The notes below the pieces were generated by a model. It was not told the origin of the DNA, ran no database searches, and saw nothing but the letters and a program-made list of their open reading frames with translations. From the NCBI GenBank assembly GCA_945888585.1, contig CAMDAI010000021.1:1-12657 (forward strand): DNA of 12,657 bases, read 5' to 3'. Each line of letters opens with the position of its first letter. Position 1 is the first letter of the stretch. Shown piece by piece: positions 1 through 8,500 of the stretch. The stretch is from Rickettsia typhi (GTDB taxonomy: Bacteria > Pseudomonadota > Alphaproteobacteria > Rickettsiales > UBA1997). The position numbers were made by a program, and so were the translations under genes.

Positions 1-290
1 GCTTCCTTTTTATTATTTGATTTTGAAACTAATAATTTACCAAGTTGGCAAATCTGATCTGACCCAATTACTAAAGCATCAGAATATTTTTTACTAATTG
101 ATAAAGCTTTGTTTTTGGCTAAAAATAAAGCCTGCTTTTTAATAGAAAAATGTGATATTTTTTCTTTGGCGTTTTCTTCATCAAAGTCTGGCTTTATAGA
201 ATCAAACTTAAAACCTAGATCCAAAAGAATTTTTTTTCTAATTTCAGAAGAGGAGGCAAGAATTATTTTGTTATTTTGGGCAATGATCAT
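1..290 (-). CDS. maf: Maf/YceF-type nucleotide pyrophosphatase (3' end beyond window)
   Basis: Only the first 96 codons are visible; the gene runs off the left edge. Maf proteins are cytosolic house-cleaning enzymes that hydrolyse non-canonical or modified nucleoside triphosphates to the monophosphate. The N-terminus carries the family signature as ILASSSEIRKKIL (residues 9-22 or so), matching the usual LASxSxxR phosphate-binding loop, with Arg18 kept. A second motif, ALVIGSDQICQLG (residues 72-84), supplies the catalytic Asp78. The Asp-Gln pair, instead of Asp-Thr, points to the YceF-like subgroup, which in E. coli acts on 7-methyl-GTP. The ATG at 290 is the only start giving a normal N-terminus. 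It lies 33 nt after the folE stop on the same strand, so the two are probably co-transcribed. A weak TAGG lies six bases upstream. Substrate is inferred from family only. Confidence 0.86.
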   Translation of the reverse strand, partial: MIIAQNNKIILASSSEIRKKILLDLGFKFDSIKPDFDEENAKEKISHFSIKKQALFLAKNKALSISKKYSDALVIGSDQICQLGKLLVSKSNNKKE

Positions 291-323
291 GAAAAACCTA
301 GATAATTTAATAATTAAAAGCAA

Positions 324-917
324 TTATTTAATCATATCAAAAAATCTGGCTTCTAATCTAGAATCATTTTGAAATTCTCCTAACATTCTAACTGTAGCGG
401 TTGTTGTTCCAGGTTTATGAATACCCCTAGAAGTCATACATTGATGTTCAGCATCAATTAAAACTGCAACTCCTTTCGGCTTTAAAACCGAATCAATTGT
501 GCTGGCAATTTGAGCAGTCATGGTTTCTTGAGTTTGCAATCTCTTAGAAAAAATATCAAGCAATCTGGCAATTTTACTGATTCCAACTACCTTTTTATTG
601 GGAATGTAGGCAATGTGAGCAATACCAATAAATGGCACCATATGATGTTCACAATGCGACTCAAAACGCATATTTTTTAAAAGTACAATATCATCATAAC
701 CCTGAATCTCTTCAAAAGTTTTACCCAAAATTTCGATTGGATCTTCTTCGTAACCAGCAAAAAATTCTTTATAAGAATTCACAACTCTTTTTGGAGTTTC
801 TAATAAACCTTCACGATCAGGATTATCTCCTGCCCAAGAAATTAGGGTTTTAACGGCTTCAAGAGCTTGCTGCTCCGATGGACGAGTATTTTTATTTTTA
901 ATCATATTGTTTAACAT
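324..917 (-). CDS. folE: GTP cyclohydrolase I (FolE)
   Basis: This cytosolic zinc enzyme converts GTP to 7,8-dihydroneopterin triphosphate, the first step toward tetrahydrofolate and, through QueD, toward queuosine. With the ATG at 917 it is 197 residues, the normal bacterial size. Zinc ligands are present: Cys89 and His92 in HCEHHMVPFIG, and Cys160 in AEHQCMTSRG. VGISKIARL (from about residue 111) and the QTQETMTAQIA stretch are also classic FolE sequence. The reading frame is open back to a TTG at 926 (200 residues), and a further ATG at 905 is possible. None has a good Shine-Dalgarno site, so I take the first ATG. The start is uncertain by up to 12 codons, which does not affect the core domain. 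It is the first gene of a likely folE-maf pair and diverges from skp. No other folate gene is visible here. Confidence 0.97.
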   Translation of the reverse strand: MLNNMIKNKNTRPSEQQALEAVKTLISWAGDNPDREGLLETPKRVVNSYKEFFAGYEEDPIEILGKTFEEIQGYDDIVLLKNMRFESHCEHHMVPFIGIAHIAYIPNKKVVGISKIARLLDIFSKRLQTQETMTAQIASTIDSVLKPKGVAVLIDAEHQCMTSRGIHKPGTTTATVRMLGEFQNDSRLEARFFDMIK

Positions 918-1036
918 TGGATTCAAAAGGAATGGGCATGCTAAAAGATAAAGATTGAAAAGTAAATCTTAATTATTTACTATTTCAACCTCAATTTAAC
1001 ATTTAAATTTCTTAACTAAAATTCAATAGTAAACTT
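918..1036. promoter_or_regulatory. Divergent folE/skp control region with inverted repeat
   Basis: This 119 nt gap between divergent genes must hold the promoters of both. An imperfect dyad occupies 955-988: left arm TTGAAAAGTAAAT (955-967), 7 nt loop, right arm ATTTACTATTTCAA (975-988). The arms pair along 13 positions with one bulged base. For skp, TTGAAA (955-960), a 17 nt spacer and TACTAT (978-983) make a plausible sigma-70 promoter lying inside the dyad. On the minus strand the mirror TTGAAA (988-983) is followed 18 nt later by a weaker TACTTT, a possible folE promoter. The boxes were picked by eye in AT-rich DNA. The dyad could be an operator or could arise from the mirrored promoter elements. 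Confidence 0.45.
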
Positions 1037-1582
1037 ATGAAAATTGCTAAAATCACCACCAGATTTATTTTATTATCAGCATTCACTATTTTATTCAGCT
1101 TAGCCAATGCTAATGCATCTAATATCGCAGTTTTGGATGTTGAAGATATTATCAAAAATTCATCTGTAATGAAAGATATTCAAAAGAAAGTAAGCAGCAA
1201 ACAAACTGAATTTCAAAAAGAAATTGATAAAAGACAATCCGAATTAGAAACTGAAAGCAAAAAAATTCAAGCTAAAAAAGATGTTCTTTCTGAAACAGCT
1301 TTTACTAAAGAACAAGAAAAATTCGAAAAGAAAGTTGAAGAATTAAAAACTTATGTTGAGAAAAAGCAAAATTCTCTAAGAAAAGCTTCGCTTGACTCTA
1401 TGTCAAAAGTTAATGAAAAAATGAAAGAAATTATTGAAGAAGTTGGTAAAGAAAAAGGTTTCGATGTTGTAATTCCAAGTGCTCAAACCTTATATTTTAA
1501 GGATAGCAACATGGATATCTCTTCTGAAGTTCTAAAAAAACTTAACAAATCCATCACTAAAGTTGATGTAAAATTTGAATAA
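1037..1582 (+). CDS. skp: Skp/OmpH family periplasmic chaperone
   Basis: This 181-residue protein has the size and plan of Skp, the trimeric periplasmic holdase that carries unfolded outer-membrane proteins to the BAM complex. Residues 1-27 or so form a Sec signal peptide: a KIAKITTR basic start, a hydrophobic core LLSAFTILFSLA, and an ANANA cleavage region. The mature protein opens with the family beta strand IAVLDVEDII (about 29-38). A long, highly charged Lys/Glu coiled coil follows (about 40-135), the tentacles of the chaperone. It ends with the second body strand FDVVIPSAQTLYF and the helix DISSEVLKKLN. The ATG at 1037 is the only start giving an intact signal peptide; no Shine-Dalgarno is visible. 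dnaE starts 27 nt after the stop on the same strand, so the pair is likely one transcript. This is an unusual partner, since skp commonly sits with bamA or lpx genes. Confidence 0.92.
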   Translation: MKIAKITTRFILLSAFTILFSLANANASNIAVLDVEDIIKNSSVMKDIQKKVSSKQTEFQKEIDKRQSELETESKKIQAKKDVLSETAFTKEQEKFEKKVEELKTYVEKKQNSLRKASLDSMSKVNEKMKEIIEEVGKEKGFDVVIPSAQTLYFKDSNMDISSEVLKKLNKSITKVDVKFE

Positions 1583-1592
1583 TAAAATTCTT

Positions 1593-1597
1593 AGGAG
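1593..1597 (+). promoter_or_regulatory. Shine-Dalgarno site of dnaE
   Basis: AGGAG is the only strong ribosome binding sequence noticed in the window. It lies 12 nt before the ATG at 1610, 6 nt before an in-frame TTG at 1604 and 3 nt before a TTG at 1601. By spacing alone the TTG at 1604 would be the best start, adding only two residues before the ATG. Confidence 0.6.
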
Positions 1598-1609
1598 TGA
1601 TTGTTGAAA

Positions 1610-4129
1610 ATGGCGGAAGATAACAAAACCTTCATCCATCTTCGCAATCACACATCATATTCCCTATCTAGCGGTGCCATCTTCATTTCCGAATTAGTCG
1701 AATCAACCAAAAACAATTCCATGCCAGCAGTTGGAATTTGTGATAGTGGAAATTTATTTGGCGCTTTAGAATTTTCATCAGCTTGCAAAAAAGCCGGAAT
1801 CCAACCTATTATTGGTGTTGAAATTCTTATTGATGTTGAAATCAAAATATCTGAAATTAACTATAGATCTAATCTTGATATTAATAATTCCTTATCTAGC
1901 CTAGTTTTAATTGCCAGCAATTCTCAAGGTTACCTAAATCTTATGCATCTGGTCAGCAAAAGCTATCTCACCCGTCAAGATGGAATTTTACCTCACATTA
2001 ACTTAAGAGAATTAAAAGAAAAAAGTTCTGGATTAATTATTTTATCAGCAGGAGCTTCAGGGGTACTTGGAAAATTAATTAATCTCGGACAGGAAAAAGC
2101 CTGTGATAAATTAACCAAAGAATTATCTGAAATCTTTCCGAACAATTTTTATATTGAATTAAGTCGTCATAGCAATCGTGAAGAGGAACAATTAGAAAAA
2201 AAATTCATTGAATTAGCCTATAAACATAATCTTCCATTGGTAGCAACTAATAATAATTTCTTTCTAACCGAAGATTTATTTGAAGCTCAAGACATTCTTT
2301 CTTGTATTGGTGAAGGTCGTTACTTTTCTGAGACTAATCGTAAAAGATTAACTTCTGAACATTATTTTAAATCATCCGAAGAGATGATTAAATTATTTTC
2401 TGATATTCCCGAAGCTATAGTTAATACAATTAATATAGCAAAAAAATGCCATGTAATGGCCTTTGAGCGTCCACCTACCCTACCTAAATTCCAAACTGAA
2501 AATAATTTTAGTGAAGCTGAACAATTGAGTATTGAAGCTAGAAATGGTTTAAAAGATCGTCTAGTTATTAAATTTGAACTTGAAAATATTGATATAGAAG
2601 AACAGCAAATAATAATTAAAGAATATAATGAACGTTTGGAATATGAATTAAAAATCATTAATCAAATGAACTTCAGCGGTTATTTTTTAATTGTATCTGA
2701 TTTCATTGTTTGGAGTAAAAAAAATGATATTCCAGTTGGTCCCGGAAGGGGATCTGGTGCTGGTTCAATTGTGGCGTGGTCCTTACAAATTACCGATCTT
2801 GATCCAATTCGTTTTGGTTTGCTTTTTGAAAGATTTTTAAATCCAGAACGAGTTTCTATGCCAGATTTTGATATTGATTTTTGTCAAAGTCGCCGTGATG
2901 AAGTAATTAATTATGTACAAAAAAAGTACGGCAAAGACATGGTAGCACAAATTATCACTTTTGGAAAATTACAAGCCAGAGCAGTTCTAAAAGACGTTGG
3001 TCGAGTTTTGCAAATGCCATACAATCAAGTAGATCGTATCTGTAAACTAATTCCATTTAATGCAATTGAAGCTGTAACTTTAGAAAAAGCCATTGAAATG
3101 GATAAAGATCTACAAACTGCAATCAATCAAGATCCACAAATTGCTAAACTAGTTGATATCGGATTAAAACTGGAAGGATTAAATCGTCACGCTTCAACTC
3201 ATGCAGCCGGAATTGTAATTGGTGATAAGCCCTTACAAGAAATTTGCGCACTTTATATGGATGATTCCAAATCATCCATGCCAGCAGTTGGTTATTCGAT
3301 GAAATATGCCGAAGCTGCTGGTCTTGTAAAATTTGATTTTCTTGGTTTAAAAACTCTAACTACAATTTCCCAAACAGTTAAATTGGTAAATCAAATTCGC
3401 AGCATTAATTTAGATATAAATAAAATCAAATTAGATGATAAAGATACTTTCGATATGCTGGCAAGTGGTGATTCTATTGGTGTTTTTCAAATAGAGTCAG
3501 CCGGAATGCGCGCTATGCTTCGTCAAATGAAAGCAGATAAATTAGAAGATATTATTGCTTTAATTTCTCTATACCGCCCCGGCCCAATGGATAATATTCC
3601 AACTTACATCAAAAGAAAATTAGGTGAAGAAAAAATTATTTATCCTCACCCAATGCTAGAAGCTACCCTTAAAGAAACTTACGGGGTTATTGTTTATCAA
3701 GAACAAGTAATGGAAATTGCCAAAGTTTTAGCCGGTTATAGCTTAGGTGCCGCCGATATTCTACGAAGAGCAATGGGCAAAAAAATTAAAGAAGAAATGG
3801 ATAAACAACGTGAAATTTTTGTAACTGGCGCTATTAACAATGGAGTTAATAAATCTAAAGCTGAAGAAATTTTTGATTTGGTTGACAAATTTGCTGGCTA
3901 TGGATTCAACAAATCTCATGCTGCCGCTTATGCTTTAATTTCCTATCAAACCGCCTATTTAAAAGCCAATTTTCCAGTAGAATTCCTAACTACTTCAATT
4001 AATTTAGAAATAGACAATAGCGACAAAATTAATATTTTTCTTCAGGTTGCTAAAGAGCATGGAATTAAAATTTTACTTCCCGATATCAACCAAAGTGACG
4101 CTTATTTTACTGCCGAAAAAATTAATTAA
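1610..4129 (+). CDS. dnaE: DNA polymerase III subunit alpha, C-terminally truncated
   Basis: This is the replicative polymerase subunit that extends DNA from primers. Numbered from the ATG, it has an N-terminal PHP domain (about 7-270, FIHLRNHTSYS at its start). The palm follows, with GPGRGSGAGS (377-386) and catalytic Asp419 and Asp421 in PDFDIDF. The third catalytic Asp576 lies in VKFDFLGLK. Fingers motifs include SIGVFQIES, YRPGPMDNIP (655-664) and GYGFNKSHAAAYA (763-775). The frame then ends with LLPDINQSDAYFTAEKIN at 839 residues. Family members run to roughly 1,100-1,200 residues, so the helix-hairpin-helix, clamp-binding, OB-fold and tau-binding regions are absent. The next DNA is tatC on the other strand, overlapping by 8 nt, and I found no continuation in another frame. 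The catalytic part looks intact and undecayed. It may be a shortened working enzyme, one half of a split gene, a remnant beside a full copy elsewhere, or an assembly join. Confidence 0.94.
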   Translation: MAEDNKTFIHLRNHTSYSLSSGAIFISELVESTKNNSMPAVGICDSGNLFGALEFSSACKKAGIQPIIGVEILIDVEIKISEINYRSNLDINNSLSSLVLIASNSQGYLNLMHLVSKSYLTRQDGILPHINLRELKEKSSGLIILSAGASGVLGKLINLGQEKACDKLTKELSEIFPNNFYIELSRHSNREEEQLEKKFIELAYKHNLPLVATNNNFFLTEDLFEAQDILSCIGEGRYFSETNRKRLTSEHYFKSSEEMIKLFSDIPEAIVNTINIAKKCHVMAFERPPTLPKFQTENNFSEAEQLSIEARNGLKDRLVIKFELENIDIEEQQIIIKEYNERLEYELKIINQMNFSGYFLIVSDFIVWSKKNDIPVGPGRGSGAGSIVAWSLQITDLDPIRFGLLFERFLNPERVSMPDFDIDFCQSRRDEVINYVQKKYGKDMVAQIITFGKLQARAVLKDVGRVLQMPYNQVDRICKLIPFNAIEAVTLEKAIEMDKDLQTAINQDPQIAKLVDIGLKLEGLNRHASTHAAGIVIGDKPLQEICALYMDDSKSSMPAVGYSMKYAEAAGLVKFDFLGLKTLTTISQTVKLVNQIRSINLDINKIKLDDKDTFDMLASGDSIGVFQIESAGMRAMLRQMKADKLEDIIALISLYRPGPMDNIPTYIKRKLGEEKIIYPHPMLEATLKETYGVIVYQEQVMEIAKVLAGYSLGAADILRRAMGKKIKEEMDKQREIFVTGAINNGVNKSKAEEIFDLVDKFAGYGFNKSHAAAYALISYQTAYLKANFPVEFLTTSINLEIDNSDKINIFLQVAKEHGIKILLPDINQSDAYFTAEKIN

Positions 4130-4856
4130 TATCAGATTTAATTCTTGCAGAAATCAAAATTGCAACTTCATAAAGTAACAACATTGGAATTGCCATAGTA
4201 ACTTGGCTCGCAGCATCTGGAGGAGTTAGAATTGCGGCTAATATAAAAATCAGTATAATCCAATATTTACGCTTTTTTCTTAGAGATTCTACCGATAAAA
4301 CTCCAATTTTTACCAAAAAAACTAAAATAACTGGTAATTGAAAAGCTATTCCAAACCCAAATACTAACTGGATTACCAAATCTAAATATTCACTAATTCT
4401 TGCCTCCATTTCAATCGGTAATCTACCAGCAGAAACTTCAAAACTTAAGAAAAATTCAAAGCATAAAGGAAAAATAAAATAATATGCTAAAGCTGCGCCA
4501 ATAATAAAAAGCAGTGGAGAAAATAATAAAATTAAAATTACCGCTTTTTTCTCTGACTTATAAAGACCAGGAGCAATAAAAAAATAAAATTGTAAAGCCG
4601 TTATCGGAAAAGAAAAAAATAATCCTGAAAAAAATGATAATCTGATATAGGTAGTAAAAGCCTCAGCCGGACTTGTATAAATTATTCTTCTACCAAGACG
4701 ATCTCCATAGGCATCAATGAGAGGCTGAAGTAGAAAATTATAAATATCAGTTGAATAAAAATAACTAAAAATCACTGCAATAAATAAAAAAACTATACAG
4801 TAAACCAACCTGTTTCTAAGCTCGATTAAGTGATCGGTAATAGTTATATGTTTCAT
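4122..4856 (-). CDS. tatC: Sec-independent protein translocase subunit TatC
   Basis: TatC is the inner-membrane receptor that recognises twin-arginine signal peptides and, with TatA/TatB, exports folded proteins. The 244-residue protein is complete and shows the family landmarks: ITDHLIELRNRL at the cytosolic N-terminus (about 6-17), TSPAEAF (61-67), FIAPGLYKSEKK (93-104, with the conserved Glu102), and AAILTPPDAASQ (207-218) before the last helices. About six hydrophobic segments fit the known topology. Its ATG overlaps the stop codon of the upstream pilin-like gene as ATGA, a sign of translational coupling. The 3' end overlaps the 3' end of dnaE by 8 nt in convergent orientation, leaving no room for an ordinary terminator. 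tatA and tatB are not in the window; in Rickettsiales tat genes are often scattered. Confidence 0.97.
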   Translation of the reverse strand: MKHITITDHLIELRNRLVYCIVFLFIAVIFSYFYSTDIYNFLLQPLIDAYGDRLGRRIIYTSPAEAFTTYIRLSFFSGLFFSFPITALQFYFFIAPGLYKSEKKAVILILLFSPLLFIIGAALAYYFIFPLCFEFFLSFEVSAGRLPIEMEARISEYLDLVIQLVFGFGIAFQLPVILVFLVKIGVLSVESLRKKRKYWIILIFILAAILTPPDAASQVTMAIPMLLLYEVAILISARIKSDIN

Positions 4857-5566
4857 AATTTATAGAACGCGCCTATTTCGATACGAAGCTGACAAGATGG
4901 AATTTTACTTTTAATATTATATTCACTATCAAAAACGCATTTTTTATTTTGTGAAAATTGATTTAACAACTCTCCAGAAGTGGCAATAATTCTTCCCGCA
5001 AAAGGAAAACCATCATCAATTTTAATATCAATATCGGCAGCTTCCTCAGATCTAAAACTATTATCCGACATAATAATATTTTTATCATTGGCACCATCAA
5101 CACCAATTTGATAATAATTTTTACCATTATAGCCAAATACTGTTATTCCTACACTAGTTCCAATTGCACTCCCAGGAAAACTACTATCAATTTTAGCATT
5201 TTGATTTTCTAAGCCATCAAAATTTTGATTAATCATTCCCGATCTGGAAAGATGCATCCAAAAATTAGTTACCTCTCCTGATGCAGAATTTATATGATTA
5301 TTTCGATCTTCAATAATTCCATTATTATTACCATCACTACTTTCCTTAGACAAACCAAACTCAACAGTTGATTTAAGATCCCCAGGCAAGGCTTCATATT
5401 TGGTATAAAATTGATCTATAGCAGAATCAAAATTAGACATTTGAACAATAAAAGCCTTTATACTACTTGACTCATATAGCTGTCTTATGGATATAAAAAA
5501 TATCAAAAGCAGAGCGATAACAACTATAATAATTACAAATTTCAGAATGCTAATTACTTTCTTCAT
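4853..5566 (-). CDS. Pseudopilin-like membrane-anchored protein, degenerate prepilin site
   Basis: This 237-residue protein has one N-terminal hydrophobic helix (about 4-27) and an exported globular domain. Several segments resemble pilin/pseudopilin-like proteins: QFYTKYEALPGDL (52-64), the acidic glycine loop DGNNNGIIED (78-87, a possible calcium site), FWMHLSRSGMI (102-112), IDIKIDDGFPFAGRI (179-193), and a late cysteine pair Cys210/Cys225 that could form a disulfide. The usual G-[FS]-x-L-I-E cleavage motif is replaced: VISILKF (4-10) aligns with it, with Val where the Gly should be and Lys where Glu5 should be. It is therefore unlikely to be cut by prepilin peptidase and may stay as a single-pass membrane protein. 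It starts 15 nt after the virB6-like stop and overlaps tatC by 4 nt. Its role is unknown; the family call rests on motifs read by eye. Confidence 0.75.
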   Translation of the reverse strand: MKKVISILKFVIIIVVIALLLIFFISIRQLYESSSIKAFIVQMSNFDSAIDQFYTKYEALPGDLKSTVEFGLSKESSDGNNNGIIEDRNNHINSASGEVTNFWMHLSRSGMINQNFDGLENQNAKIDSSFPGSAIGTSVGITVFGYNGKNYYQIGVDGANDKNIIMSDNSFRSEEAADIDIKIDDGFPFAGRIIATSGELLNQFSQNKKCVFDSEYNIKSKIPSCQLRIEIGAFYKL

Positions 5567-5581
5567 TTTTAAACAGCAAAA

Positions 5582-8500
5582 TTAGGTTTTTGGCTCTTCA
5601 TCCTTAGGAGGTTTTTTAATTAGCGGTTTAATTTTCTCTTCTTTAGCACCATAAACATCAGCCTGATGTTTATAATAATTAGCATTGGTATTAGCTTCTC
5701 CTAATTTCTCTAATTGTTTTATGTAAGCACTATCATCATGGTAATTATCTAAATTATCTTTAGCTTCATTTTCTTTAGCAGTATTATCATCGAATTCATG
5801 AGTATGTTGATTTAAATTATTATCAGCATCTTCTAATATTTCCAATTGTTCTTTATAATCCACATCTCTTGATAGAAGATCACGCTCTGCTTCAAGGCTT
5901 GCTTTATCAACTGGACTGGCTTTTTTTAATTTTTCTTGCAATTTATTCATTTCTTGTATTTTTGGAGCAGCTTTTGCAGCTTCAGATTTATTAGCCCATT
6001 CATTTTTCTTCGCCAAAGATTCTGTTTTTGCACCAATTGCTTTTTTATGATTTTCTTGCAATCCTTTCATCGTAGTCATTTCTTTGCTGGCATTTATCTC
6101 TCCAGCTCTATCAATCCATTCATTTTTCTTTTCTATAGATTGTTCTTTGTTTGTTTTTGCCTCATTCATTTCATTTTCCAATTCACCCTGTTGCATTTTT
6201 TCAACATCATCCCAATTTTGCTCTAATGCCTCTTTCTTTTCTTTCTTTCCCTTATTAATATTACGATTTAAATTAAAAGAATTTGTAAATGATCTAACCT
6301 CCCTTCCAATTTGATTACCTAATTGTTTCCATTCACTTTTTGTTCGTTTATCTACATCCTCATCTTTATCGGCCTGTTCAGCAAATTGTTCAACATAAGC
6401 AATTCTTTCAGCTGAATTTTCACTAACCCCAATTTTAGCTGCCTCCTTGTTAGCTTGTATTCTCTTCTTTATCATTTCTTTTTCTTCAGAAGGTCTAGCA
6501 ATCTCTAAACCAATCGAATTTAAACGATCAATTGCACCCTCATCCGCCAGTTGATCTCTAGCTTGCTTATAAGCTTCCTTATCAGCACCAGATCTAATAC
6601 CAATTTTAGCAAGTCCAGCTTTAATATTTTTTCCTGCACGATCTAAGCCCATATCTTTAATAGTACTTCCCATAAAACCAGTTCTACCAGCCTTTAATTT
6701 TCCAGACTTAAACGCCTCTTTTGCAACTTCTCTACCATCTTTATCTAGATTTTTCATGGCAGCTCTTACGTTATCTTTGGTAATTGTTCTATGAATTTTT
6801 CGCTCACCTATAGATTTATTTAAAGTTCCTCCACTTAGAGCCATCTGCTTTGCCGCCTGATAAGCCGCACCAAGTACATTATTTCCTTCATATTTAAAGC
6901 CCTTATCACTTGCCAATGCTTTAGCCTGATCTTCAGTTAATCCAGACTTCTTTCCCGCTTCAATTGAAGCTTTATCGTAAATTTCTTTTAATTTTTCTTT
7001 TTGTTGACTTGGAGATAATTTGGCAAGCTCATCAAGATTTTTTTCTTTAAACTCTTTAACCGCCTTATCTCCAGATTTAGCCATAGATCTTTTTATTTCA
7101 GCATTTTTCTTATTTTGAGCTTTTCTTTCTTCTCTTTCTTTATCGGCCAATTTTCCAGAATCAAATAGTTTCTTATCTAAACGCTGAACCATAGCCTCAC
7201 CACCAAGTTTTTTCCAAGCACCAGACATGGCTTTATCGCCCATTTGAATCATCTTGTTACCCATACTCTTAATGCCATCACTTAGAGAGCTGGCCGATAT
7301 TCCATCTGAAATACTAGCAGCAACATCAGTCATGAATGAAATAAATTTTTGCATTAATGAAGCAACAATCCATATAAACATAATAGAAAATATCGAAGGA
7401 ATACTGGTGGCATTACCGGTATTTCCAACCCCCGTCTGAGAATTTAGCCTTGGCGGCATTGAAGCCACAGTCCAAAATGATAATAATTTAATTCTAGTAA
7501 TAATATTAATTACCCAAACATCATCCCAACAAACTCTAAAACCTAGTGATAACTTAATTACCTCATACATCATCATATTAAAAAATGATAAAGTTGTAAG
7601 TAAGAAAATTTGCTGTAATGAAAAGCTAATAAGCTGACTTAACCATTTATCAAACATTTCTTTTGTCTGATTAAATAATAAACTTATCAAGAAGATTGGA
7701 CCAAGAACAAATAGAATTGAGATGAATATTTGTGAAGTTAGATAAAGCAGAATGGCATTGGCAACCGCATAGACATAAGCCATGAAACCCCAATAGATTA
7801 TAATCAAATAAGCCCATCCAAAAATACTGGCAAATAATAAAGCTGAAACTTTTTTTTGAACGGCTGAAGAGAAGAACATGCCGAATACTTTATCCACACT
7901 TGAGAATAAAACCGACTTGTCATAAAAATTATAATTGTCTACCGCCTGCTTTAACTCTGGCGATCGATCAAATGATGTTGCCATCACAAACGCTAAATAA
8001 TCTGTACCATTCTTGAAAAATTGAACAAAAAACTTCTCAAACCAATACCATCCAGAATTACCAACAAAAAGATAAATAACACCTATTTTAATAACCCTAC
8101 CTATTATCTCACTTTGAGAAAATTCACTAACGCCCATCAAATAACCAACCCCATAGAAAGTAATCATCAAAATTAAACTAACATTTAAAATGGCCTTATA
8201 CCTAGAATCATTTATTAACATTTTATATACTCTTTGGGCCTGACCATAATTCTGATCAGTACAAGCATATTGTTTTTTACAAGCACTTAAACAAGAGTCT
8301 AAAATACTACCTGAACAATTAGCTGAACTATCTTTAGTTTTATACTCGCTTAGGCTACAAACCGCATCATTGTTTTGATTATTACTGGAATCGTAAGAAG
8401 CATTAATAATTTTAACTCCATCAAATGATTTTGTTGTAGAAGTTGGATCAGAAGTATTACAATTTGGTTTTTTACCATCCATAATTTCTACAACTGGAGA

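Noticed and set aside
109..372. Plus-strand open frame of 87 codons
   Set aside because: It lies antisense to maf and the end of folE, whose protein motifs are clear; its translation has no recognisable features.
632..853. Plus-strand open frame within folE
   Set aside because: Antisense shadow of folE in low-GC DNA.
3990..4300. Frameshift or split intein as the cause of the short DnaE
   Set aside because: No DnaE-like sequence continues in another frame, and the end carries no intein splicing motifs; it lies later than the cyanobacterial split-intein site.
5648..6139. CRISPR array or intergenic satellite
   Set aside because: The repeats are in frame inside virB6, abut without spacers and vary as protein repeats do.
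5936..6314. Two overlapping plus-strand frames rich in Phe and Ser
   Set aside because: They are the reverse of the Lys/Glu-rich virB6 tail, which yields Phe/Leu/Ser-rich antisense frames by codon complementarity.
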